Under the pieces are notes generated by a model. It was not told the DNA's origin, made no database searches, and saw only the letters and a list, made by a program, of their open reading frames with translations. Of a DNA stretch of 64,000 nt, positions 45,039 to 53,950 are shown one piece after another; the stretch's first letter is position 1, and the number at the start of each line of letters is the position of its first letter. Origin of the DNA: JAIQFL01 sp035501495 (GTDB taxonomy: Bacteria; Acidobacteriota; Terriglobia; Bryobacterales; Bryobacteraceae); assembly GCA_035501495.1 (NCBI GenBank), contig DATJWB010000241.1, positions 1-64,000 of the forward strand, given 5' to 3'. The position numbers were made by a program, and so were the translations under genes.

Positions 45039-46181
45039 ATGCAGAACATTTTTCCAGTTCTCTGTTTTATCGCCGGCTTCGCCCTGGCCTGGCTCGTATT
45101 TCGCGGGCGCCGGGGAGAAGAGGCGGCCGTTTTCAAGGCCCTCTCTTCCGACGCTCTGGCACACAACAACCGCGCTTTCCTCGACCTTGCGAGGTCCGCG
45201 CTTGCCGAAACACAGCAGGCCGCGCGCCACGACCTGGAGATGCGGCAGCAGTCCATCGCGGCGATGGTCACTCCGGTGCGGGCGTCGCTGGAGAAGGTCG
45301 ATTCCAAGATTCAGGACCTGGAGAAGGCCCGCTGCGGCGCATATGCGGCGCTACAGGAGCAGGTCCGCAGCCTCATCGAAACTCAGGGCCAGATTCGGGC
45401 CGAGACCGGCAGGCTGGTGGCTGCGCTTCGGACTCCGGGGGTGCGCGGACACTGGGGCGAAATGCAGTTGCGCCGCGTAGTGGAGATGGCCGGAATGCTC
45501 GACCATTGCGACTTCGCGGCGCAGGCCACGTTCGCGTCTGACGATGTCCGCATCCGGCCGGACCTGGTGGTCCGCATGCCTGCCGGCAAGACTATCGTGG
45601 TGGACGCCAAGACGCCTCTGGATGCCTACCTCCGCGCCATCGACGCGGATGACGAACAGACCCGCAAGTTGCGGTTTGCCGATCACGCGCGGCAGGTCCG
45701 CAACCAGATCGCGGCGTTGGCCCGCAAATCCTATTGGGAGCAATTCGACGACGCCCCCGAGTTCGCCGTCCTCTTCCTGCCGGGCGAGTGCTTCTTCAGC
45801 GCCGCGCTGGAGAGCGACCCGTCGCTGATTGAATCCGGCGTCGATCAGAACATCATCCTGGCGACCCCCACCACCTTGATCGCGCTTCTGCGTGCCGTCG
45901 CTTATGGGTGGCGCCAGGAAAAGCTCGCGCAAAACGCCGCGGAGATCAGCGCCTTGGGCCGGGAGTTGTACAAGCGTCTTTCGGATCTCGGCGATCACTG
46001 GAACCGGATGGGGCGCAGCCTGGAACGCGCCGTGGAAGCTTACAACGCCGCGACGGGCTCGCTGGAGGGCCGCGTGATGGTCAGCGCGCGCAGATTTGCC
46101 GAATTGAAGAGCGCTCCGCTCGGAGTGGAAATCGAGGAATTGGAGCGCGTGGAGAAGAATGTGCGGGCTGTGTGCGAGTAG
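45039..46181 (+). CDS. rmuC: RmuC-family DNA recombination protein
   Basis: A 380-residue protein with an N-terminal membrane helix (NIFPVLCFIAGFALAWLVF), a long helical coiled-coil part (about 50-130), and the RmuC nuclease-like core: TPGVRGHWGEMQLRRVVE, then RPDLVVRMPAGKTIVVDAK with the D...DxK pattern, and LATPTTLIALLRAVAYGW. RmuC limits inversions between repeats; the biochemistry is poorly known. It is convergent with recJ, the stops being eight bases apart. Confidence 0.95.
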   Translation: MQNIFPVLCFIAGFALAWLVFRGRRGEEAAVFKALSSDALAHNNRAFLDLARSALAETQQAARHDLEMRQQSIAAMVTPVRASLEKVDSKIQDLEKARCGAYAALQEQVRSLIETQGQIRAETGRLVAALRTPGVRGHWGEMQLRRVVEMAGMLDHCDFAAQATFASDDVRIRPDLVVRMPAGKTIVVDAKTPLDAYLRAIDADDEQTRKLRFADHARQVRNQIAALARKSYWEQFDDAPEFAVLFLPGECFFSAALESDPSLIESGVDQNIILATPTTLIALLRAVAYGWRQEKLAQNAAEISALGRELYKRLSDLGDHWNRMGRSLERAVEAYNAATGSLEGRVMVSARRFAELKSAPLGVEIEELERVEKNVRAVCE

Positions 46182-46189
46182 GGCGGCGA

Positions 46190-47932
46190 TCAGGCAACCG
46201 CGTCGCGAACCTGTTCCGCGGGGCGGACGTCCCGGAGAACCACGCACCAGGCAGGTTCGCCCCTCGCCGCGTAGAAGGAATCCTCCTCCAAGGCGAACGC
46301 AACGTCCATTCGCCCGCCGGAAGCGAACTCGCCGGCGCGATTCGCAAAATTCCAGGCTTTCACCACCACCGTGCGGCCATTCTGGCGCAGCGCTACTTTG
46401 AGGTGCTTCTCATTCCAGACCGCTGGAGGCCCGGCGATCTCCACGTTGCGGGCCGCAAATAGCGGAACGGGATTGCCGTGCCCGAACGGCGCCAGGGCAG
46501 ACAATTCCTGCATGGTTCGATCGTGGATGTCCCGCAGTTCGACAACCGCATCGATTTCCACTTGCGGCAGGAGGTCTTGGGGACTCAGGTGGGCCGCGGC
46601 GTAGGCATTGAATCGCTGCCGGAACTCTTCCACACGAGCCGGCTCGAGCGTCACTCCCGCGGCGTGGTGGTGGCCGCCGAAGCGCACAAAGAGGTCGGAC
46701 ATCGCTTCGAGCGCTTCCAGCAAATGGAACGCCGGGATGCTCCGTCCGGAGCCTGAAGCCAAGCCATCGTCTGGATTGAGGCTCAAGACGAAAACCGGGC
46801 GATAGAGTCTTTCCACCATGCGGGCCGCGACGATGCCCAACACACCGCGATGCCAGTTCCGGGAGTAGTACACCAGTCCGGCTGCCGAGTCGTCGATGGC
46901 CAGACCTTCGCAGGTTTCGCGAATCTCGGCTTCCACTGACTGGCGTTCGGCATTCTGCTCGTGGAACTGCCGCGCCAGTTCGCGGGCGCGGGACAAATCG
47001 GAGGTCAGAAACATCTCCACCACCGTCTTCGCCGTGTCCATCCGGCCCGCGGCATTCATCCGCGGCGCGATTTGAAAGGCGACCTGGCGAGCCGTGGGCG
47101 GCCTGGTGGGTGTAAATCCGGCCACCTCGAGGATAGCTCGCAGCCCCGGATTTCGGACGTCCCGAAGGCCGTCGAGCCCGTGCTTCACGATGATCCGGTT
47201 TTCGCCTGTCAGAGGCACGACATCCGCGATGGTCGCGATCGACACCAACTTCAAAAACGACTCCGTAAAGCGGCGAGACTTCTCGGCGGGCCATCCCTTG
47301 CTTGCGACCAGCGCCTGCGCCAGCTTGAAAGCAACTCCGGCACCGCACAGGTTCTTCTCGGGATACGGACAGTCGGGACGATTCGGGTTCAACACCGCCA
47401 GCGCCGGCGGAAGCTCGGCCTCCGGCAAGTGGTGATCGGTCACGATGACATCGATGCCGAGCTCGTTGGCGCGCTCCACCACCGCCGAAGCGCGGATGCC
47501 GGTATCGACGCTGATGATCAGGCTGACTCCCTCGGCGGCCGCTGTCTCGACCACCTCCGGGCGCATCCCGTAGCCGTCTTTCAAGCGGTGCGGCACGTGG
47601 AAGTGCGCCGAGCCGCCGCCCAACTCGATCGCCTTGGTGAGGATGACTACAGCCGAGGTTCCGTCTACATCGTAGTCGCCGTAGATCAGAATCTTCTCGC
47701 CGGACGCGATCGCTTTGCGCAGCCGCTCGATGGCGCGCGGCATGTCCCGGAGCATCAGCGGATCGTGCAAGTCGTCAAACGATGGCGAGAGGAAGCGCCG
47801 TGCCGCGGAAGGATCGCCGAGTCCGCGATGACGCAGGACCTGCGCCACGGGCCGTCCGATTCGCAACGCGGTGGCGAGAGCGTCCACTTCGCGCGGGTCC
47901 ACATCAGGGAAAATCCACCGCGCGGTAGTCAT
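46190..47932 (-). CDS. recJ: Single-stranded-DNA-specific exonuclease RecJ
   Basis: A 580-residue 5'-3' exonuclease. The DHH domain has ILIYGDYDVDGTSAVVIL, SVDTGIRA, VTDHHLPE and the DHHA1 domain RFGGHHHAAGVTLEP. All phosphoesterase motifs with the metal-binding aspartates and histidines are present. ATG 47932 fits the family start; a longer frame runs through a REP-like repeat. Cytoplasmic; repair and recombination. Confidence 0.96.
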   Translation of the reverse strand: MTTARWIFPDVDPREVDALATALRIGRPVAQVLRHRGLGDPSAARRFLSPSFDDLHDPLMLRDMPRAIERLRKAIASGEKILIYGDYDVDGTSAVVILTKAIELGGGSAHFHVPHRLKDGYGMRPEVVETAAAEGVSLIISVDTGIRASAVVERANELGIDVIVTDHHLPEAELPPALAVLNPNRPDCPYPEKNLCGAGVAFKLAQALVASKGWPAEKSRRFTESFLKLVSIATIADVVPLTGENRIIVKHGLDGLRDVRNPGLRAILEVAGFTPTRPPTARQVAFQIAPRMNAAGRMDTAKTVVEMFLTSDLSRARELARQFHEQNAERQSVEAEIRETCEGLAIDDSAAGLVYYSRNWHRGVLGIVAARMVERLYRPVFVLSLNPDDGLASGSGRSIPAFHLLEALEAMSDLFVRFGGHHHAAGVTLEPARVEEFRQRFNAYAAAHLSPQDLLPQVEIDAVVELRDIHDRTMQELSALAPFGHGNPVPLFAARNVEIAGPPAVWNEKHLKVALRQNGRTVVVKAWNFANRAGEFASGGRMDVAFALEEDSFYAARGEPAWCVVLRDVRPAEQVRDAVA

Positions 47933-47952
47933 GCAATCCACCATGTCGAGAC

Positions 47953-48034
47953 GTGGCGCAGGCACTCCTGCCTGCCGCGCCGAGACTCGTCCCGGCGCTT
48001 CTTTCGCGAAGGCCGGCATGAATGCCCGCGCCAC
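47953..48034 (+). repeat. REPIN-like repeat, copy 6, upstream of recJ
   Basis: An 82-base element with inverted ends: GTGGCGCAGGCACTCCTGCC at the left and GGCATGAATGCCCGCGCCAC at the right. Each end is itself a small hairpin (GGCA-CTCC-TGCC; GGCA-TGAA-TGCC). It is the clearest two-ended copy and overlaps the false 5' extension of recJ. Confidence 0.8.
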
Positions 48035-48049
48035 CTCGCTCCTATCACT

Positions 48050-48541
48050 TCAGTTCTTGGAATAGTAACCGCCCAGGGAATCGTCGTCCATCGAGCCTTC
48101 GTCTTCGCCGCGTGCCGCGATCTCTTCTTCCATACTCTGGAAGTCCTCGTACCAGTCGGGTTGCACCTCATAAACGTAGAGGCGGGAATGATAGTCGAAT
48201 GCCAGTTCGAGACTGCAGGTGACGCCCGTGAAGATCCGCAGATCGCGCAAGCGCGACTCGTACTCCCGTTTCTCGTCACGCGTCAATTCGCATTCGTCGA
48301 GTTGCGCCAACAGGTCGTCCAGGTCTCTGGATTCGAACTCACGCGAGGCAAACAGGATCAGCTTGATCCCACTCTGCCGGGCGACTTCCAGAAACATCTG
48401 GTAGTCGGGAAAGCGCTCGGTATCCCACAACACCATGGGGAAGGGGTCGAGCCCTCCCGGATTGCTGTGGAAGACGGCGAATTCGGAGGCGTGCAGAAAC
48501 TCCAGGATCTCTTGCTTGAGTGTGTCTAGATTCAGGTCCAC
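48050..48541 (-). CDS. Conserved protein of unknown function, BMC-adjacent
   Basis: A 163-residue cytoplasmic acidic protein with no family I recognise. It has LDTLKQEILEFLHASEFAV at the N-terminus, a central WDTERFPDYQMFLEVARQSG segment and an acidic C-terminus with a string of D/E residues (EEEIAARGEDEGSMDDD). It is 12 bases downstream of the 60-residue VTPSARDL protein and in the same direction, so it is probably the last gene of the BMC operon. A link with BMC function is inferred from position only. Confidence 0.7.
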   Translation of the reverse strand: MDLNLDTLKQEILEFLHASEFAVFHSNPGGLDPFPMVLWDTERFPDYQMFLEVARQSGIKLILFASREFESRDLDDLLAQLDECELTRDEKREYESRLRDLRIFTGVTCSLELAFDYHSRLYVYEVQPDWYEDFQSMEEEIAARGEDEGSMDDDSLGGYYSKN

Positions 48542-48553
48542 AGTATCGATGCC

Positions 48554-48736
48554 TCAGGCCTGTGCTAGCACCAGAATATCAGAGGGGCCAGCCAGGTCAC
48601 GGGCGGAAGGAGTGACAATCGTCTTCGGCCCGATGTAGATCTTGCGCTTCTCCCGGATCGCGGCGCGGACGTCCGCCTCGCAAACGAAATCCAACGGCTT
48701 GCCGGGTGGTTCCGGCGGTGGCTCGGACGGCGTCAT
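48554..48736 (-). CDS. Small BMC-associated protein with VTPSARDL motif
   Basis: A 60-residue protein. PSEPPPEPPGKP is followed by FVCEADVRAAIREKRKIYIG and PKTIVTPSARDL. This last part resembles the N-terminal segment of corrinoid adenosyltransferases of the EutT/PduO kind (I/H-x-P-x-x-x-x-TPSAR-E/D-L). Here it stands alone without the catalytic domain. It lies 18 bases after the aldehyde dehydrogenase. The role, for example as linker or targeting adaptor in the shell, is inference. Confidence 0.7.
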   Translation of the reverse strand: MTPSEPPPEPPGKPLDFVCEADVRAAIREKRKIYIGPKTIVTPSARDLAGPSDILVLAQA

Positions 48737-48754
48737 GGGGCATTGCGGAGTCAG

Positions 48755-50401
48755 TCAGCTAAATCCGCCCTTCGCGTTGGAAGCTCCCCGGCGCGACAAA
48801 AACTTATCCACCACCTCGGCGGCGACATTCGCGATCACGGACTGTGGCGGCGCGGTGGGACGCGCCGCCGATGCCCCGGAATCGCAAGCGCAGGAGGCGC
48901 CTGGCGCGGCCGGCGTCACGGCAATGCCGCGCGACGCCAGATACCGCTCGATCGCCGCGACTACGGCACCGCGATCGATCGGTCCGGCGACCCCGGCTGA
49001 AGCGGACGGAGCCGCGTCGTAGTCGAGCGGCATCTCGAACGCCTCTTCCGGCTTGCGCGCCACGTAAGCCAGGCGTTTGATGTTGAACAGGTGCTGCGGG
49101 CCGACATTGTCGGAAGTAATGTTGCCCGCCACCGCGCCGCAGCCCAACGTCATGGACGGAAACACGTTGGTGGTAATGCCCGTGGACCCTTGCGGCGCCG
49201 GGGTGTTCACCAGCACGCGATTGGCCGGCATGCGCATGGCGTATTCGCGCGTCCGCGCGTCGTTCTTCGAGTAGATGGCCGCGGTGTGCCCGGCGCCGCC
49301 GAACTTCAACAGCGCATAGCAGGTGTCCATGGCCGCCTGGAAATCCGGCACGAAATAGAGCGAGAGCACCGGCGAGAGCTTTTCTGCCGAAAGCGGATGC
49401 TGCTTGCCCACCCCGCCCACCTCCGCGCAGATGATCGAGGTATCCGGCGGAACTTCGAATCCCGCCATCTTCGCAATTCTGGCCGGCGCCTGCCCCACGC
49501 ACTGCGGATTCACGGTCCAGTTCGGCATGATGAGCAGTTTGCCGAGCGCGTCTTTCTGGGCATCGTTCGCCAGATAGGCCTTCTGCGCCTTGAGCAGGCT
49601 CAGGATGCGGTCGCGCAGGGAAGCTTCGGCGACGATGGCTTGTTCGCTGGAGCATACCGTGCCATAGTCGAACGATTTTCCAGCGACGATCTTGGCGATG
49701 GCATCTTCGAGGTCGGCCGAGGTGTCCACCAGCACGGGCACATTGCCGGGCCCTACACCGAATGCCGGCTTGCCGCTGGAGTACGCGGCCTTGACGATAC
49801 CGTGCCCGCCCGTGGAGAGGATCACGCCGGTGTGCTCATGGCGCATGAGCGCGTTGGTGCCTTCCATCGAGGCGTTTTCCACGCATTGGATAGCGCCTTC
49901 GGGCGCGCCGGCGTCCAATGCCGCCTGGTACAGGACAGCAGCGGTTTCGCAGGTGCAGCGGTGCGCGCGCGGATGCGGGCTGATGACGATGGTATTCCCG
50001 GCCTTCAGCGACACCAGCGTCTTGTACATCGCCGTCGAGGTCGGATTAGTGGTGGGCAGAATCGCCGCGACCACGCCTACGGGAACCGCCATCTCCACGA
50101 TTTTCTCTTCCGGCAACTCGCGGATGATGCCGACAGTCTTCATGCCGCGCATGCGTTTCGGAAGCCAGTCGCAGCAGAGCAGGTTCTTGATGTACTTATC
50201 CTTGGCGTTTCCGTAGCCGGTCTCTTCCACCGCCAGGTCCGCCAGTCGCCTGGCATTGGCGCGGGCGGCGGCGGCCATCCGCTCAATGATGGCATCCACC
50301 TTCTCCTGCGGGAAGGTACGATAAGTCTGCCACGCGGAGTGGGCCTTTTCGACTTTGGTGCGGACTTCCTGGATCGAAAGAAGGTCTTTATCGGCGAGCA
50401 T
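48755..50401 (-). CDS. Acylating aldehyde dehydrogenase of a microcompartment (EutE/PduP type)
   Basis: A 548-residue CoA-acylating aldehyde dehydrogenase. The NAD domain has VPVGVVAAILPTTNPTSTAM and the catalytic cysteine is in SFDYGTVCSSEQAIV. The ordinary enzyme ends near residue 470. About 78 residues follow, with two amphipathic helices, GAVVAAIERYLASRGI (about 478-493) and VIANVAAEVVDKFLSRRG (about 522-539), joined by an Ala/Pro/Cys-rich linker. Such helices are the usual encapsulation peptides that direct enzymes into BMCs. Probably oxidises a short aldehyde to acyl-CoA within the shell. Confidence 0.93.
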   Translation of the reverse strand: MLADKDLLSIQEVRTKVEKAHSAWQTYRTFPQEKVDAIIERMAAAARANARRLADLAVEETGYGNAKDKYIKNLLCCDWLPKRMRGMKTVGIIRELPEEKIVEMAVPVGVVAAILPTTNPTSTAMYKTLVSLKAGNTIVISPHPRAHRCTCETAAVLYQAALDAGAPEGAIQCVENASMEGTNALMRHEHTGVILSTGGHGIVKAAYSSGKPAFGVGPGNVPVLVDTSADLEDAIAKIVAGKSFDYGTVCSSEQAIVAEASLRDRILSLLKAQKAYLANDAQKDALGKLLIMPNWTVNPQCVGQAPARIAKMAGFEVPPDTSIICAEVGGVGKQHPLSAEKLSPVLSLYFVPDFQAAMDTCYALLKFGGAGHTAAIYSKNDARTREYAMRMPANRVLVNTPAPQGSTGITTNVFPSMTLGCGAVAGNITSDNVGPQHLFNIKRLAYVARKPEEAFEMPLDYDAAPSASAGVAGPIDRGAVVAAIERYLASRGIAVTPAAPGASCACDSGASAARPTAPPQSVIANVAAEVVDKFLSRRGASNAKGGFS

Positions 50402-50407
50402 TGACCG

Positions 50408-50686
50408 CTACTTCTTGAGATTCACGGGGAGGACCTTCTCGACCTCCTCATGGGGACGCGGAATGACGTGGACGCTGACCAGTTCACCCACGCGGCGGGC
50501 CGCGGCCGCACCCGCATCCGTCGCTGCCTTCACCGCGCCCACATCCCCCCGGACCATCACGCAAACCAGTCCGGCGCCGACGAACTCCTTACCCGTCAGC
50601 ACCACGTTGGCGGTCTTGACCATCGCGTCGGCGGCTTCGATCGCGCCGACCAGACCTTTCGTTTCAATCAGGCCAAGGGCCTCCAT
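50408..50686 (-). CDS. BMC-H shell protein
   Basis: A 92-residue single BMC-domain shell protein. MEALGLIETKGLVGAIEAAD, the conserved KEFVGAGLVCVMVRGDVGAV and the C-terminal HVIPRPHEEVEKVL are normal for hexamer-forming PduA/EutM-like proteins. GGAGG lies five bases before the ATG. It is six bases upstream of the aldehyde dehydrogenase. No BMC-P vertex protein or BMC-T trimer is in the window, so the complete shell needs genes elsewhere. Confidence 0.95.
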   Translation of the reverse strand: MEALGLIETKGLVGAIEAADAMVKTANVVLTGKEFVGAGLVCVMVRGDVGAVKAATDAGAAAARRVGELVSVHVIPRPHEEVEKVLPVNLKK

Positions 50687-50821
50687 GCGTCCTCCAGTTC
50701 AGGTGAAAGATTTACCGTATCACAATTCACGGGGCGGCTGCCTTGACAGTTTACAGCCCGCCTTCCTCACTCATCGGCACTCCTGTGATAGCATCTAACC
50801 AATCCAACCGAGGAGGGACTC

Positions 50822-51919
50822 GTGACACTTTCGCGTACGTTTACCAGACTGGCCGCTGGCGTTTGCTGCGCGGCCGCGATTGCTTTTGGCGCCAGCACTG
50901 TCGCCATGTCCACTGGCAAAGCTACCCTCAAATCCGCCGGACCTCTGGCATTCGGACCGGACGGCATCCTGTTCGTCGGCGATTCGATCGGCGCCGCTAT
51001 CGTAGCGCTCGACGTGGACGACCACACGCCCCGCTCGGGCGGCTCCGTCGAAGTCAAGGGAATCAATGAGAAGATTGCCGCGATGCTCGGGACCGCCGCC
51101 GACCAGATCACCATTCAGGACGTTGCGGTGAACCCGATTTCGAAGAATGTGTATCTCTCCGTGTCTCGCGGCCGGGGGCCCGATGCGGTGCCCGTCATTC
51201 TGCGCGTCGATACCGCCGGTAGGATCTCCGAGGTGTCGCTCGAGAATATCAGGCATTCCTCGGTGAGCCTGCCCGATCCGGCCGCCATCGCGGCGGGCGA
51301 CAATCCCCGCGCGCAGGGCCAGCGCATGGATGTCATCACTTCGGTGAAGTATGTCGAGGGTAAAGTCTTCGTCGCCGGCCTCTCGAACGAGGAGTTCTCG
51401 TCCAGCCTGCGCTCCATTCCCTTCCCGTTCACGGAAGCCAGCAAGGCGGCGGGGATCGAGATCTGGCACGGATCGCACGGCCGCTTCGAGACCAACGCCC
51501 CGGTGCGCACCTTCGTCCCCTACGAGATCAATCACCAGGCGAGCATTCTGGCCGCCTACACGTGCACACCGCTGGTGAAGATCCCCGTTTCCGAACTGAA
51601 GCCCGGCAACAAGGTGAAGGGCACGACCATTGCCGAACTGGGCGCCGGCAACCGCCCGCTCGACATGATTGTCTACAGCAAGGGCGGCAAGCACTACATC
51701 CTGATGGCCAATAGCGCCCGTGGGGTGATGAAGCTGCCCGCCGACAACCTGGAGACCTATTCGCCCATCACCAAACAGACCGAGCCGGCGGGCGTGCCGT
51801 ACGAAACCATCGCCGACCTGAAGGGCGTCCAGCAGCTCGATAAGTTCGACGATGCCAACGCGCTCGTGCTGATGACCGGCAACGGCTCGATGGACCTTCG
51901 CACCGTACCGCTGCCCTAA
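50822..51919 (+). CDS. Exported propeller-like protein of unknown function
   Basis: A 365-residue exported protein starting at GTG 50822, with CGAGGAGGGA just upstream. The signal peptide is LAAGVCCAAAIAFGAS. The mature part seems to be a beta-propeller (LAFGPDGILFVGDSIGAAIV, VAVNPISKNVYLSVSRG, DMIVYSKGGKHYILMANSAR). No catalytic motif is evident. It is followed after six bases by the next exported protein, so both are probably one unit. Confidence 0.75.
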   Translation: MTLSRTFTRLAAGVCCAAAIAFGASTVAMSTGKATLKSAGPLAFGPDGILFVGDSIGAAIVALDVDDHTPRSGGSVEVKGINEKIAAMLGTAADQITIQDVAVNPISKNVYLSVSRGRGPDAVPVILRVDTAGRISEVSLENIRHSSVSLPDPAAIAAGDNPRAQGQRMDVITSVKYVEGKVFVAGLSNEEFSSSLRSIPFPFTEASKAAGIEIWHGSHGRFETNAPVRTFVPYEINHQASILAAYTCTPLVKIPVSELKPGNKVKGTTIAELGAGNRPLDMIVYSKGGKHYILMANSARGVMKLPADNLETYSPITKQTEPAGVPYETIADLKGVQQLDKFDDANALVLMTGNGSMDLRTVPLP

Positions 51920-51925
51920 GAAGCC

Positions 51926-52996
51926 GTGCGTCGCCTGCCAGCCCTGCTGCTTTGCCTGGCGCCGCTCGCGGCAGCCCAAACTCCGTCTATCGTCATGGAG
52001 TCGGGCGCCTTCCGGGTTATCGGATGGCGAGCGGCGCCGCCTCCTCGGAACGGCTGGTCTTCGGTCTTCGCCGTCTATGCCGGCGAGGGCGATGTCCCGC
52101 CGCTGCTCGGCGCATTCTCCGTCACTGACGGTTCGCTGGTCTTTACGCCCCGCTTTCCGGTCGTTCCGGGAATGCACGTACGGGCGGTGTTTCAGCCCCC
52201 GGGCGGTGCCCCCGTGGAGAGTGCCTTCGATGTCCCCAGACAATCCGCTCCTGTTCCTTCCGCACACGTGGCCCACGTCTATCCGTCTATCGGCATCTTG
52301 CCTGAGAATCAGCTCAAGTTCTACATCTACTTCTCCGCCCCGATGCAGAAAGGAGAGGCGTGGCAGCGTATTCATCTCCTGGGCCCCGAAGATGCGCCCG
52401 TGGTGCTGCCCTTCCTGGAACTCGACGAGGAACTTTGGGACCGCGACAACACCCGACTCACCGTGCTGTTCGATCCGGGCCGCATCAAGCGCGGACTTGT
52501 CCCGCTTCAGGAGGACGGCCCCGCGATCGTGGCCGGTAAGCATTACACGCTGGTAATCGATCGCGATTGGCCGGATGGGCGGGGCGCGCCGCTGGTGGAG
52601 GAGTATCGCAAGGAGTTTCGCGTGGGACCGGCGGACCGTATTCCACCGGACCCCGCGAAGTGGCGGATCGCCGCGCCGCGCGCAGGCACCACCGAAGCGT
52701 TGGTGCTCGACTTCCCGAAGCCGATGGACTATGCGCTCCTGCAGCACATGATCGAAGTGACCGGCGCCGGCAGGATCGAGGGCAGCGTGGCCGTGGTTCA
52801 GGATGAAACCGAGTGGCGCTTCACTCCCCGGCAACCCTGGAAGGCCGGCGACTATCAACTGGTCGTCCAGACCGCGCTCGAAGATCTGGCCGGAAACCAC
52901 GTGGGCCGGCCGTTCGACGTGGACACGTTCGAGCGCGTCAGCCGCACCATTTCTCGCGAAACGATCTCGTTACCGTTTCGCATCCGTCATCAGTAG
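51926..52996 (+). CDS. Exported protein with Ig-like (SbsA-type) modules
   Basis: A 356-residue exported protein starting at GTG 51926, with signal peptide RRLPALLLCLAPLAAAQ. The two modules HVYPSIGILPENQLKFYIYF and LVLDFPKPMDYALLQHMIEV resemble the SbsA/Big_5 Ig-like fold (P...DG/S...F..PMD). No enzymatic motif. Its 3' end overlaps the convergent gene by 27 bases. Confidence 0.75.
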   Translation: MRRLPALLLCLAPLAAAQTPSIVMESGAFRVIGWRAAPPPRNGWSSVFAVYAGEGDVPPLLGAFSVTDGSLVFTPRFPVVPGMHVRAVFQPPGGAPVESAFDVPRQSAPVPSAHVAHVYPSIGILPENQLKFYIYFSAPMQKGEAWQRIHLLGPEDAPVVLPFLELDEELWDRDNTRLTVLFDPGRIKRGLVPLQEDGPAIVAGKHYTLVIDRDWPDGRGAPLVEEYRKEFRVGPADRIPPDPAKWRIAAPRAGTTEALVLDFPKPMDYALLQHMIEVTGAGRIEGSVAVVQDETEWRFTPRQPWKAGDYQLVVQTALEDLAGNHVGRPFDVDTFERVSRTISRETISLPFRIRHQ

Positions 52997-53869
52997 GGCG
53001 TACAGAACCCAGCTCGTGGTAGAGATGTGCTCCGCGTAGCTCTGCTGCCCCGACGGCCTCGTGGTCTCCATCCAACCGCCGGAGGGCAGTTGCCGCGAGA
53101 TCAGGAACTGCCGGCTCCGCGCGGACGCCTTCGCCGCCTGGTGGGTGTCTGGCATTGCGTTAAGGGCCAGCAGGACGATGGCCGTATCGAAGTCCTCAGG
53201 GGGAGTATTCCTCTGAGGCCCCCATCCGCCATCACTGGTCTGAGCGTTCAACACCATTCCGAGACACCTGTCTCTCACCGTCTTCGATCGTGGCATGGCG
53301 AGCAGCATCGCGGCGGCGTCCAGAATATTGCCGGGCGCCGCGGCTTCGAACCACCGATTGGCACGTTCGATCGGCGCCCGAAAACGCTCCGCGCCGGCAT
53401 TTTCAAGCGTCTGACGCGCCATATAAGTGGCCAGCGCGAGGCCGTACGTGGCTGGCGCCCCCGGCATCCCCCCGGTATCGATCCGCCAGGAGCCGTCCGC
53501 ATCCTGAAAGGCGAGCAGCGATTCAGCGGCAGCCAGCAGCGCCTCGCGCCCCGGCAGCCGGGCCTCCGCCAATGCGGCGGCGAATTGGACATGCGCGAGT
53601 TTGGGGCTGCTGAATCCCGGCGCGCCCTGGTGGTTGTCCCAACGATCCGGGTGTTGCAGCCAGTCTGCGGTGCCGGCAAGCACGGTGGCCGGGACTGCGT
53701 ATCCGCGACGCATCGCGGCGAACAGGGCCCTTGCGCCATCGCCGTTGTTGTGGCACGAATAGCAGTGGTTCTCCTGCTGCCAGCGGGGAACTTCTCCGGC
53801 CAGGTAGTCGATGGCCCGCTGTTCCGGTGTAGCGGCAGCCAGGAATAAGAGGGCTAGAACTCCGGGCAC
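52970..53869 (-). CDS. Exported alpha/alpha-toroid protein with a CxxCH motif
   Basis: A 299-residue protein with an N-terminal hydrophobic segment (VLALLFLAAA). A CYSCHNNG motif at about 36-43 is a possible haem site. The rest has the repeats of the squalene-cyclase/prenyltransferase toroid (AFQDADGSWRIDTGG, AQTSDGGWGPQRN, RQLPSGGWMETT), i.e. the QxxDGSW kind. The catalytic aspartates of cyclases are not apparent, so it is more likely a binding or electron-transfer protein. It overlaps the convergent gene. Confidence 0.75.
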   Translation of the reverse strand: MPGVLALLFLAAATPEQRAIDYLAGEVPRWQQENHCYSCHNNGDGARALFAAMRRGYAVPATVLAGTADWLQHPDRWDNHQGAPGFSSPKLAHVQFAAALAEARLPGREALLAAAESLLAFQDADGSWRIDTGGMPGAPATYGLALATYMARQTLENAGAERFRAPIERANRWFEAAAPGNILDAAAMLLAMPRSKTVRDRCLGMVLNAQTSDGGWGPQRNTPPEDFDTAIVLLALNAMPDTHQAAKASARSRQFLISRQLPSGGWMETTRPSGQQSYAEHISTTSWVLYALLMTDAKR

Positions 53870-53950
53870 GTTTCAGGATACCGTGTAACGAAGCGGAACT
53901 GGTCAGGATGGTACCGCGCGTGCTTTAATGTCCTAAACCTCGGCTTGACT

